This document shows, in pieces, positions 21,508-32,200 of a stretch of DNA of 64,000 nt (its first letter is position 1; each line of letters begins with the position of its first letter). The notes beneath the pieces are model-generated. The model saw nothing but the letters and a program-made list of their open reading frames with translations. It ran no database searches and was not told the DNA's origin. Position numbers and translations under genes: made by a program. The stretch comes from Bolinopsis microptera (lineage: Eukaryota > Ctenophora > Tentaculata > Lobata > Bolinopsidae), in assembly GCF_026151205.1 (NCBI RefSeq), contig NC_087078.1, forward strand, positions 12,817,118 through 12,881,117, given 5' to 3'.

Positions 21508-22241
21508 TGTATTTCTGGCGAAGTAGTATGAATTCTCATTATATGTTTAGTAAGATGACCTGCTCGTCTTGCAGCATATGAACACTCAGAACACTTGAAG
21601 GGTTTCTCACCTGAGTGAGTTCTCATATGTCTAGTAAGATCACTTGCTTGTTTTGTAGCAAATGAACACTCAGAACACTTGAAGGGTTTCTCTTCGGAGT
21701 GAGTTCTCATATGTCTAGTAAGATTACCTGCTTGACTTGCAGCAAATGAACACTCTGAACATTTGAAGGGTTTCTCACCTGAGTGAGTTCTCATATGTAC
21801 TGAAAGTTTACTCGGATATGGTGCACTGAATGTACACTGTGAACACCTAAATGGTCTCACATGCGGACTCTCACTAGGAGACAGAACTAATGTCCTCTGA
21901 GGATCTGTTCCAGTCAAGTTATCAGAAGTATCAAAGTAGTCAGGTACTTCTGGGCTGCTATGATCATGATGATGTTTTACATGTTCTATAAACTGAGTGT
22001 CTGAGTAAACATGATCAGCACAAACTGGACAGATAAAAACAGATGGTTTATCTGATTCAGATGTAAGTTCTTCTTTTATTGTACAATTAGATATTGCTTT
22101 AGCTTTATGTTCTTTGATGTGCTCAACAAAGTAGTCTTCTGAATAGTAATGCGCTCCACACATTGGGCAGAGAAAACTGTTTGACTTTTCTGGGTTCTCC
22201 ACTTGCTCTGATTTGATCTCTTGTTTACAGTCTTTAGACAT
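21480..22241 (-). CDS. Intact C2H2 zinc-finger protein, 6 fingers
   Basis: Start chosen at MSKDCKQEIKSEQ (22241); an in-frame ATG at 22313 would add 24 residues (MPNSITIEF...), but that extension is out of frame in paralogue 2. Residues about 23-43 and 64-84 form two atypical N-terminal C2H2 motifs. A Ser/Pro/Thr spacer (SSPEVPDYFDTSDNLTG) follows, then a CSQC finger and three CSEC fingers with HSGEKPFKC linkers, ending SPDTVG. It is predicted to be a nuclear DNA-binding regulator; the target is unknown. The last roughly nine residues are encoded within a retrotransposon-derived fragment in a different frame. It is single-exon as far as seen. No KRAB, SCAN, BTB or ZAD domain is visible. Confidence 0.85.
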   Translation of the reverse strand: MSKDCKQEIKSEQVENPEKSNSFLCPMCGAHYYSEDYFVEHIKEHKAKAISNCTIKEELTSESDKPSVFICPVCADHVYSDTQFIEHVKHHHDHSSPEVPDYFDTSDNLTGTDPQRTLVLSPSESPHVRPFRCSQCTFSAPYPSKLSVHMRTHSGEKPFKCSECSFAASQAGNLTRHMRTHSEEKPFKCSECSFATKQASDLTRHMRTHSGEKPFKCSECSYAARRAGHLTKHIMRIHTTSPEIQNLSPDTVG

Positions 22242-22313
22242 TCTGAGGTATTGAAATATAAGAGATTTATAAAGTAAATTTATTTTAAATTCGATCGTGA
22301 TGGAATTTGGCAT

Positions 22314-22844
22314 TGATAACGTGCCTTATCCAATGAAAATCACAAATATTTGCCCGGTTAAACCAAAAGATAAACTTATCTTATCATTAAATGAACATCA
22401 CTGATTTTTGGTTGGTTGAGGAACACCAATCGGAGGCAGTACTTGACACTAAAGCTTCAAAGTATTTCATTGCAATCAATTTTAAACTATAACATCACTA
22501 CCAGAAAATGTAGACTTTAGGGCTAAAAGATATCAAAATAGAGTAGTTCATTTGTCTGACATTTTTATCGGTGACATGCTTCAGTCTTACTAGAAGAACA
22601 GTGATAACACAATACATTCAATAAAAGAAAAATTATTAATGATAGCGATAGTGCTTGAGAAGGTAATGGCATGCAACATATATATTTGTATTATATCTTC
22701 ATCGTTTTTCACTAATTTGAATCATAATGAATTATCTTAAAAAATGCACATTATTTCCGGTTTGAATATTCCAATTTCATAATTTACCCATTGATCCTTA
22801 TTCAAACTTTTCCAGTCTCCAGATAATAAAAGTGGAATCGAAGC
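22314..22844 (-). promoter_or_regulatory. Upstream region of intact 6-finger paralogue
   Basis: Copy of the array's promoter unit with inverted CCAAT boxes (GGTTGGTTGAGG...CACCAATCGG near 22409-22432 on plus) and a TATA-like stretch just 5' of the start codon. Confidence 0.5.
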
Positions 22845-22850
22845 ATGTTA

Positions 22851-23104
22851 CTAATGACGCTTGGTGTAGGTTGCAAAGTTGACAAGAGTAGTTATTTGAT
22901 GGTTGTCGAAGATATCGTTGACAGGGAGGTAATAATCCTGAAAATATTGCCCTCTAAGTTGAGCAATAGATGGGTACAAAGGCGCAGTCTTAGAAAATAC
23001 GAAACGGTCTTTTCTTCGTGGTCACATATCGGACATGCACTGGTGTTAGATTTGCAGATGGTACGAAGGTGTTTGTTTAACCCACAGTGTCCGGTGATAA
23101 GTTC
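22851..23104 (-). pseudogene. Retrotransposon RNase H/RT tail fragment (unit 4)
   Basis: It encodes ELITGHCGLNKHLRTIC and CPICDHEEKTVSYFL, shifts frame near the following Cys, then IAQLRGQYFQDYYLP through a TAG at 22851. This is the best-preserved of the three copies and clearly the C-terminal tail of a non-LTR retrotransposon polyprotein. Confidence 0.78.
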
Positions 23105-24423
23105 TGTATTTCTGACGAAGTAGTATGAATTCTCATTATATGACTAGTAAGATTACCTGTTCGTCTTGTAGCATATGAACACTCTGAACATTTGAAGGGT
23201 TTCTCACCTGAGTGAATTCTCATATGTACAGTAAGATTACTTGCTTGTCTTGCAGCAAATGAACACTCAGAACACTTGAAGGGTTTCTCACCTGAGTGAG
23301 TTCTCATATGTACAGTAAGATCACCTGCTCGTCTTGCAGCGAATGAACACTCAGAACACTTGAAGGGTTTCTCACCTGAGTGAGTTCTCATATGTACAGT
23401 AAGATCACCTGCTCGTTTTGTAGCATATGAACACTCAGAACACTTGAAGGGTTTCTCACCTGAGTGAGTTCTCATATGTACAGTAAGATTACTTGCTTGT
23501 CTTGCAGCATATGAACACTCAGAACACTTGAAGGGTTTATCACCTGAGTGAATTCTCATATGTTCAGTAAGATGACCTGCTTGTCTTGCAGCAAATGAAC
23601 ACTCAGAACACTTGAAGGGTTTCTCACCTGAGTGAGTTCTCATATGTACAGTAAGATAAACTGCTTGTTTTGCAGCAAATGAACACTCAGAACATTTGAA
23701 GGGTTTCTCACCTGAGTGAGTTCTCATATGACTAGTAAGAATACTAGCTTGTCTTGCAGCATATGAACACTCAGAACACTTGAAGGGTTTATCACCTGAG
23801 TGAATTGTCATATGTTCAGTAAGATGACCTGCTTGTCTCGCAGCAAATGAACACTCAGAACACTTGAAGGGTTTCTCACCTGAGTGAGTTCTCATATGTC
23901 TAGTAAGATGACCTGCTTGTTTTGTAGCATATGAACACTCTGAACATTTTAAAGGTTTCTCTCCAGAGTGAATCTTTTGATGTTTTATAAGTGTTCTCGA
24001 ATATGCTGCACTGAATGTACACTTTGAACACCTAAATGGTTTCACAGGCGGACTCCCACTAGGAGACAGAACTAATGTCCTCTGAGGATTTGTTCCAGTC
24101 AAGTTATCTGAAGTATCAAAGTTGTCAGGTACTTCTGGGCTGCTATGATTATGATGCTGTTTTACATGTTCTATTAACTGAGTGTCTGAGTAAACATGTT
24201 GAGCACAAACTGGACAGATAAAAACAGATGGTTTATCTGATTCAGATGTAAGTTCTTGTCTTATTGAACAATTTGATATTGTTTTATGTTCTTTGATGTG
24301 CTCAACAAAGTAGTCTTCTGAAAAGTAATGTGCTCCACACATTGGGCAGAGGAAACCGTTTGACTTTTCTGGGTTCTCCACTTGCTCTGATTTGATCTCT
24401 TGTTTTATACAGTCTTTAGACAT
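23077..24423 (-). CDS. Intact C2H2 zinc-finger protein, 13 fingers
   Basis: Starts at MSKDCIKQEIKSEQ (24423; an ATG at 24495 is in frame 24 codons upstream). Domains in order: two N-terminal C2H2 motifs (CPMCGAH..., CPVCAQH...), a spacer with SSPEVPDNFDTSDN, a CSKC finger with HQKIH, then ten CSEC fingers in a near-perfect tandem array. Framework and linkers (HSGEKPFKC or HSGDKPFKC) barely vary, whereas helix positions -1, 2, 3 and 6 do. The tail SEIQNLSPDTVG is shared with other members and overlaps the RNase H fragment. It is a likely sequence-specific nuclear DNA-binding protein and the longest intact member of the array. Confidence 0.88.
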   Translation of the reverse strand: MSKDCIKQEIKSEQVENPEKSNGFLCPMCGAHYFSEDYFVEHIKEHKTISNCSIRQELTSESDKPSVFICPVCAQHVYSDTQLIEHVKQHHNHSSPEVPDNFDTSDNLTGTNPQRTLVLSPSGSPPVKPFRCSKCTFSAAYSRTLIKHQKIHSGEKPLKCSECSYATKQAGHLTRHMRTHSGEKPFKCSECSFAARQAGHLTEHMTIHSGDKPFKCSECSYAARQASILTSHMRTHSGEKPFKCSECSFAAKQAVYLTVHMRTHSGEKPFKCSECSFAARQAGHLTEHMRIHSGDKPFKCSECSYAARQASNLTVHMRTHSGEKPFKCSECSYATKRAGDLTVHMRTHSGEKPFKCSECSFAARRAGDLTVHMRTHSGEKPFKCSECSFAARQASNLTVHMRIHSGEKPFKCSECSYATRRTGNLTSHIMRIHTTSSEIQNLSPDTVG

Positions 24424-24530
24424 TCTGAGGTATTGAAATATAAGAGATATATAAATTACAATTATTTTAAATTCGATCGTGATTGAATTTGGCATTGATA
24501 ACGTGCCTTATCCAATGAAAATCACAAATG

Positions 24531-24755
24531 TTGTGATCACGGTGAGAAAAGTACATCAAAACTGGTTACTTATGGGGTTCAACATGGCGAGTAAGGTTCA
24601 TCAGAACTGAGCTCTTGGTATTGTCGTATAGTACCAGAAAACACATTTAATATTTCAATTTGATATTTTGAAGAAAAAAACTAAAATGGTGTGAAATGGT
24701 GAATGATTTTTATGGTAAATCGGTTATTTTTTACCATTGGATACCCCCCACCCCC
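24531..24755 (+). mobile_element. 3' part of G-tract-terminated repeat family
   Basis: Homologous to 4613-4785 (GTGATCAtGGTGAG..., GAGCTCTTGG, ACTAAAATGGTG) and ends CCATTGGATACCCCCC, the inverse of the 4135 start. Zinc-finger upstream homology stops exactly where this begins. It is followed by CACCGAACA, the same nine bases that precede the start at 4135. Confidence 0.65.
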
Positions 24756-24986
24756 CACCGAACACTGGAAACTCAATAAGTATACAAATTATTGTGAGAA
24801 GCATTGAATTCATAAATATATTTCATTTCCGATTCTAAATAATTTAAATAAAATGCATATAAGTTAAAATGAATAACAGAAAAGCAACAGCTTATCCAAA
24901 GTTAAAAATGATAAAAAGGTAAAAATCCTGAACAAAAGATAAAAACCCCTCTGTTCCGGGTTATCTCCGAATAAAAAAAGAAGAAT

Positions 24987-27900
24987 CTAAGCAGCGATTC
25001 TACTGAGTCTATCTCTCTCTAAAGACTTGGCACTGTTCCAGTCCTCCTCTTCTAACTTCAAGTGACCTCTACTCAAACCGTACAGTCGTGCTATTACCAG
25101 TGACCGGTGTAAAGTATCTCCAGTAACTTCCTTCGGGTTAGATTTCCTCTCTGCAACAAAGTCCTGCTCTATCCTTTGCTGTAGTTCCTCACTTACTTGG
25201 TCATACTGAAACAGTGCGAATAATTTTCAATTTTATACAATTTCCAGATGGAATCATAATGGTTCAGAAATGTCTGGAACTCGCTTAGGCAAAAGTTTAA
25301 GGAAACAGCTTAAAAACAACAGTTGAGCGAGTGGTATGAAACCTCAATGTGACGTAGAACAGTCAGGTACTTCCTAAACCGGTCCATCATTTCCTGATCA
25401 GAATGTATCTCAGATATTATCTCCTCATAGTTGGTGTTATCCTGCATTGACTTCAGAGGAACTACCACATCACTTGGCAACAGCGACTTACCCTGCAAAA
25501 CAACAGATAATGGTGGTATTTTGACGAAGTGCCATCATATCAAGTTAACATTCAATATCGGAAGATGTTCGAACACCAATGCAGAAGTTGACAAGCCTCC
25601 AGGATATATCCACTTAGACACCTACAGCTACTTAGAGTTTGTTGAAAAACGGTAAGAAAACTCGGACTAACCTCGCCTAGAATGAGAACTTTAGCATCAC
25701 ACTCGAACTCGATATTGTAACTGAACCCAAAGTCGTAGGCTAGTTTCTGCCAAGTTATAAGATTTCCCAAACATTTGAGGTTCTCAATTCCATTTGGTTT
25801 AAGTTGGCCGGGTTCCAGAACTGTCTCGTCTAAAATTATCTGCATTCCTTTGGGCAGCTGCAGTAGACCTGATCTCAACCTGTGAGTAGTGAGTAGTGAG
25901 TAGTGAGTAGTGACTCAATGTGGTAAGTGCAGCGAAATAAAGGACTAATGAAAATGAAGCAACTTGCAGTGATTCACAAGTTACGCTATTCATAGTTCCG
26001 GGTAGAAACTTTAAATAGAAGCTAAAAATATTACATAACATGATCCTACAATAATTAATAAAAATTTAACCTGTTAGCATTGTAATCCTTCTTTGGTAAC
26101 ATGGTAGAAATGTTAAAGTTCGTTATCGTGAGAGGTAGGACGAAACTCTTTTCAGATATGTTGCTGAACAGCGTGGACAAACATTCCACAAACTTCGTCT
26201 CTTTCGGCGGGCATTTTGTCAAATTAACAGCAAACTTTCCTGAAAATATTAAAATCAAATACGGGAAATAATAGTTCCAAGGCTCTACTATGGTTGAATA
26301 TTTCAATGCCTCTAACCAGTAGTGTCTGCTACACAGCTGAAAACTAACCGAGAGTAACAACTTCATCCCTTCTGCCGTACACGTGAGATAGAAGATGTAG
26401 AAGGAGGTACTCCGCTGCTAGGGGATCTCCTGACACGCACTTCTTTAGCATCGTTACTAGTTCTGATCTGTTATTTATTTATTTATCAAGCTAATATCGT
26501 AATAAATGTCACTACGTATTCCTGTGATAAATAACGAAAATGGCAAAACAAAAAGTTCTTTAAAATTAAACTTTTCGACGCCAAAAGTTCTGAACTCTTG
26601 AAGATTTAAACCAATAACAGTCTCTATCCTAAGCCAGTAACAATCTATATTCCCTATACTCTACCTGACTGAGAGAACATTACCCAACACTCCCACCACC
26701 TCCTGCTCCCCAAACTCCAGAGGGTCACGTGACAGTAGAGGGTTGATGTGTTGTCGGAGCCTCACATCCACACAGTGTACACGAGGCACTATGGAGCTGG
26801 GGGGAAACCGAGCACGCTCCTCCTCGTCCATATCACATGATGTTGTGTCTATTTCTATTCGCTCCAGGATTCCTGGGGTTTGAGAGCCCTTGATTGGGAG
26901 AATATCCTAATATTTCTGGAGATTTTAATTAAGCGCTTTTTTCTCGGATTCATAGAGTATAAATTTTATCTAAATTTTAAATACATAGGCTCATTGGTTT
27001 GTATGAACCACTTTTATTATACATCCTTGTTCATACGTATGATGATTGATGAAGGATGTAAAATGAAAGTAATTACATATATTCACGAATAATATTTAAA
27101 TTACCAGTTATCTCAAGAATGTCGTTAATCTTGAAAGGCGAGGTATCCTGCGTGTATATCAGAGGAATGCAGCATACGCCAGAGTCTGTTGGTAGAACCA
27201 TGTTCAAGCCTGCTCAGGAATGTTATTGTTGGGATTATTTAAATTGGCAGGCTTATAGTTGGAACCTGCTCGGATTTATGTCTCATCGTTGGAAAATTAA
27301 TTTACTCATCATCTTCATCTGATGAACAACAACCCAAAATCAGCTTATCAAGCAAAGAGTTATTTAAAATTTGACAAAAGATCAAACCCTTAACTTCACA
27401 TCATAACAAATGAAAACTTGTGATACAAACCTTGAAAAGGCGAGGAATCTTTTTCTTCAACTGCTTTACCATCATCTCCATCGCTCTTAACCTTCTTAGC
27501 TTCCTCATCCTCAGTTGTATCCATCCCATCAGCCTCCTCAGCTCCACGCTTTTTACCCGTACTCATCTGTACCACATTGTTCTGCGTCGTGAGGTCACGT
27601 GACAATGCTGGGACGTCACGTGATCGAGCTGAGACGTCAAGTGATGGCGCTGTGACGTCATGGCGTGAACACGGACGCGTCCAAGAGTTCCTGCCAGGCA
27701 CTGGTACACAGTAGTATACCAGTCTGGTGTCCCTTTTTAGTGATTTGTCATCTTCCCAGTCAACATTATATCCCTGGGATTTAACAGGTGTTATGGTGAC
27801 TGTTTACAGATAATGTACAATGTACAATGCAATGTACAATGTACAATTTACAATTTACAATGTACATATCATTGTAATATCAAGCAGTTTATATACCTTT

Positions 27901-28787
27901 TAGTACAGCAGGGTGTCAGAATTATTGGCGTGTTTGAAATTTTATGTGTATTTTATGATGAAATCAATATTTTTCGACGGGTCATAACTTTACTTCTGAA
28001 TATCGAAGTACAATACATTATTTACAAAACGAAAATAATTTTGGACATTTCCACATCATACGTCAACTATTATGTGTAAACTGTGAACTTTGAGAAACTA
28101 TTTTAACTTAACCTGTTGTATGTCGAGAATATCAGAGTATTTTCCAGTTCCCCTGAACTCCTTGTTATCCTTATTTCTGAGGATAGTTTCTACATTTAAA
28201 CAGCAGCTTGGTAGATGATTAGAGAATGCAGAGAAAGTTAGAAATTTGGATTAGTTTAAACGCCAAAAGCCCAAAAAGTCAATATAATTATTAGATTGCC
28301 TGCGTAATCTAATAAATATGACTTATGAGTTTGTGATTCTAACCTTGCAACGAACTGTTTGGTATAAAACTCCTGATCCATGATATCCTGTACCATGACA
28401 TAGTGTTTAACAAGACTACCAGAGAGAGAATCACTGGATAACCAGGGGATATTATCTCGGCTGGTAGATATCAGAGTTGAGAACTTGCTGTCTAACTCTT
28501 TCTCCCAGTTACTGACAATGTTTACCGTTTGTAGTATTAAAACAGAAATATGAATAATCACTCTAGGAAAACGTCAATTTGTTAACCAACTTGAATGCAA
28601 TAGTTTATCGTGAACAGGGTAGCAGTATTAAGACATTTTAGATGATGTTTTTCATTCGATTAATTAATTAGTAAGTTAATTGAGCTACAAATTACCTGTC
28701 AGGTTTGTTACAGAGCGACTGGTAGGTGCTGTTCACCAGAGTTCGGGGTGAAGTCAGCCATGTCTCGTTAAAATCTCCAGTCAACAT
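24987..28787 (-). CDS. MCMBP: MCM complex-binding protein (MCMBP), 11 exons
   Basis: Exons in transcript order: 28696-28787, 28344-28511, 28113-28176, 27431-27773, 27105-27185, 26665-26872, 26349-26467, 26071-26239, 25672-25879, 25343-25492, 24987-25205. All junctions are GT-AG and the total is 1821 nt (606 aa; human is about 642). Recognisable stretches are [17 protein letters not shown], the YYCVPVPG motif, FKINDILEI, the [11 protein letters not shown] segment followed by [23 protein letters not shown] and [11 protein letters not shown]. It binds MCM2-7 in place of MCM2 and helps assemble or unload the replicative helicase in the nucleus. A charged low-complexity segment with EEAKKVK lies in exon 4 (27431-27773). 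Family assignment is from motif knowledge. Confidence 0.95.
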
Positions 28788-29204
28788 TCCTTTAGAATTT
28801 AGAACTTTCAGATGTAACGTAAATAAGCAGTTAGATCAGTGACAATCGTGAAATTCAGGTGCTTCAATCGAAGCAGAATCATCAAACTTTGGAGATACAA
28901 GAAGGAAAAGAATTTTTTTCTGAGGATAAAAACTCTAGATATGGCTACATACAGTGTACGACAGCAAAACAATTATTAAAAGTATATGATACAGCTGCAG
29001 TAAATCTGCAGTAAATCTGCAGTAAATCATGTAGTTAAAAGATAATTATTTAATAAAAATAGATATATCAAAATGATTGTTTAAATCTTATAACTCAAAC
29101 CATATATCTTAAAAATCAACATAAAAATAAGTACGCTGTGTTAATCTGAAATAAAACCTTAACAATAAGTTAAAACTAAAACTTGGTTATCAAAAACGCT
29201 ATTC
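28788..29204. other. Intergenic, MCMBP upstream region
   Basis: The 417 bases between the stop of the unknown gene and the MCMBP start. It contains a 12-bp direct repeat (CAGTAAATCTG type, three copies near 28998-29030). MCMBP promoter elements presumably lie here; none was identified with confidence. Confidence 0.4.
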
Positions 29205-32200
29205 TTATCCACGACCCTTAACAATTCTGTAAAGTAATTCTTCAAGTTCAACAGTCAAAACTTCTATAATGCTGCGACATTGGTTCAAAACTTCGTCTTG
29301 GTATGTACTTGGGTAACCATTACATGTTAACACTCCAATTCAAGTCTTTTCTTTGTTTTTGTTGATCACACCTGATGAGAAAAATACAGAAGCTTGATTA
29401 AAAATGGATAAATTTTAAAACATCTTGACAAATACATCGATGATTAAAGGATTAATGATTATGAACTGTCGGTTAGGAAGTCATGTAACCATTACAGTAA
29501 CAATGCTTATCCCCCCCCCCCCCCCCCCCCCCCCCCGAACAGATTGGGTAACACTGTACCTGCAACGAGAAGGTATAAGTTATCTTCAAATTCTCCAACA
29601 AGAAACTGACCAGAGTCGTTGTGGACGAACTGTTTTAACGAATACTTCTTCAGATCGTCAGAAGAAACCACCTATAATTTTAGATTTCACGTTATTAGGC
29701 TATTTAAAAAGTAGGCCTGGTGAAATTCATGTCGAGTAAAATGTTTCCTTTTTGCCTGCTCCTTCGGAGTTATGATTAAAGTGTCAATTTAATTTATTTC
29801 AAAGATTGACACTATGTAAATTAACAATAGATAAAAACACGTGACAGTGACACACACGTGCTGAGAACACGTGACACACAGTACACACGTGCTGAGAAAA
29901 CATGACACACACGTGACACACACGTACTGGGAACACGTGACACACATGTCCTAAGAACACGTGACACACACGTGGTGTGAACACACACCTGGCCGTCCAT
30001 AGCGAGTATGGTGGAGACTTGTGGAGCAGTGTCAGTGTAGAGCTCATTGTTGGGTTTCTGTGACACCACCAAGTGAGTGTAAGAGGTTTGGAAGGTGGGG
30101 TAGTGCCCTTTCTTAAAGTTAAGTATCAGCGCCTGGAAATACAAGGTGGGGTAGTGCCCTTTCTTAAAGTTAAGTATCAGCGCCTGGAAATACAAGGTGG
30201 GGTAGTGCCCTTTCTTGAAGTTAAGTATCAGCGCCTGGAAATGTAGGTGGGATAGTGCCCTTTCTTAAAGTTAAGTATCAGCGCCTGGAAATACAAGGTG
30301 GGGTAGTGCCCTTTCTTAAAGTTAAGTATCAGCGCCTGGAAATGTAGGTGGGATAGTGCCCTTTCTTAAAGTTAAGTATCAGCGCCTGGAAATACAAGGT
30401 GGGATAGTGCCCTTTCTTAAAGTTAAGTATCAGCGCCTGGAAATGTAGGTGGGGTAGTGCCCTTTCTTAAAGTTAAGTATCAGCGCCTGGAAATACAAGG
30501 TGGGGTAGTGCCCTTTCTTAAAGTTAAGTATCAGCGCCTGGAAATGTAGGTGGGGTAGTGCCCTTTCTTAAAGTTAAGTATCAGCGCCTGGAAATACAAG
30601 GTGGGGTAGTGCCCTTTCTTAAAGTTAAGTATCAGCGCCTGGAAATGTAGGTGGGGTAGTGCCCTTTCTTAAAGTTAAGTATCAGCGCCTGGAAATGTAG
30701 GTGGGATAGTGCCCTTTCTTAAAGTTAAGTATCAGCGCCTGGAAATGTAGGTGGGGTAGTGCCCTTTCTTAAAGTTAAGTATCAGCGCCTGGAAATACAA
30801 GGTGGGGTAGTGCCCTTTCTTAAAGTTAAGTATCAGCGCCTGGAAATACAAGGTGGGGTAGTGCCCTTTCTTAAAGTTAAGTATCAGCGCCTGGAAATGT
30901 AGGTGGGGTAGTGCCCTTTCTTAAAGTTAAGTATCAGCGCCTGCAAATAACGGGAACGTTATAATATCAAATTTGTATTATTATTATTCCCTAATTCAAT
31001 GCCAATAAGTAATAACCCACCTATCATGTAGCTGCTGAAAATACAAAAGCTGATAATATTTCAGTAAGAAACAACAATAATTGAATCGAAATTTCAAAGA
31101 GAGCTTACTAACAAATTAGCAGGTCTGTCTCACCTCGTCAAGTTTAATAACATTGTTAATCGACCGCTGCGTATCAGCTGGTACTTTACGTGGCGTTGCT
31201 TTTACAACACCAACCGGTTTTACTGCCGTTTTTTCTTTCTCTGTAACGGGAGCAGGTTCTTCAGCATTTGAATCTGCGACAATCTTGTCAACTTTAGGAG
31301 GGATGGTCGGTTTTTCAGCTACACTCTTGTCGCTAGCGCTCAGTAGTCTCTTGATCCCATTTACTGCTACTGATGGCGGTGCTTTTGGTCTAGTTCTGAT
31401 GATAGTTTGCCGTTTAAATGATGATGTCGGTTAACGGGGTTAGCTAATCACGTGATCAGGTAAGCCAATCACCTGATCAGACGAAATGAATTAACTCGTT
31501 ATGCTTTATATCTCAATCATAGAGAATATCATAATATGAGAAGCTACAACTCTCATTTTTTCAGGACAAACGTAATTTAAATGGCCAAACACAATCCAAT
31601 AAAATTTGGCTCGATCCGATTATCCAAATTATCAAATAAATGCAAAAATTAACCTTCATTTGAAAAAAATGAACACGAATATTGTTCGATTCGACATATT
31701 TCTCGAATGAGTGGTGATAGTAAGTCATACCAGAAAGAATTATTTCAATTGGGCACTCGGTGACTGAGCTATTATGGCCAACGTATGTACACTGACTTTT
31801 GGCCCCCCCCCCCCCCTCCACAGTATATTCTAATATAGTTTCAATCAGAAAACTTACTGTAAAGCAGGCTTCTTAATCTTCTTTGTCACAGCTTTTGTTG
31901 CTTCTTTTAGTTTCGGCTTTAAAGGTGCAGTCGACTTGCTCTTTACTTTAGGGCTTGCTGCTGGTTTTTCTTTTGAGGCACTTTTCGGTTCTTCGTCGGA
32001 GCTAGAATCGATACAAACCACATCGATCATCCCTGCAACAACGTTAATTAAAATTGTATACAATGCCCTTTATCTCTTCTGCAAAAATACCAGTTCTGAG
32101 GTCGAAATTGGTTACGACTTAAACGGATAACAAACGATTTAGTTGAAAGCAATTTAAACATTGTATTATATGACGTGTTTAATGATACAAAATAGAGCAT

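Noticed and set aside
29821-30195. Minus-strand frames rich in CHVFSARVC-type repeats
   Set aside because: Translation of the CACGTG minisatellite and intron; not coding beyond exon 9.
30093-30946. Regularly spaced repeats resembling a CRISPR array
   Set aside because: Units are contiguous with no unique spacers and contain an exon start of a spliced gene; it is a eukaryotic minisatellite.
31153-31434. Plus-strand 93-codon frame
   Set aside because: Antisense shadow of exon 8 of the unknown gene.
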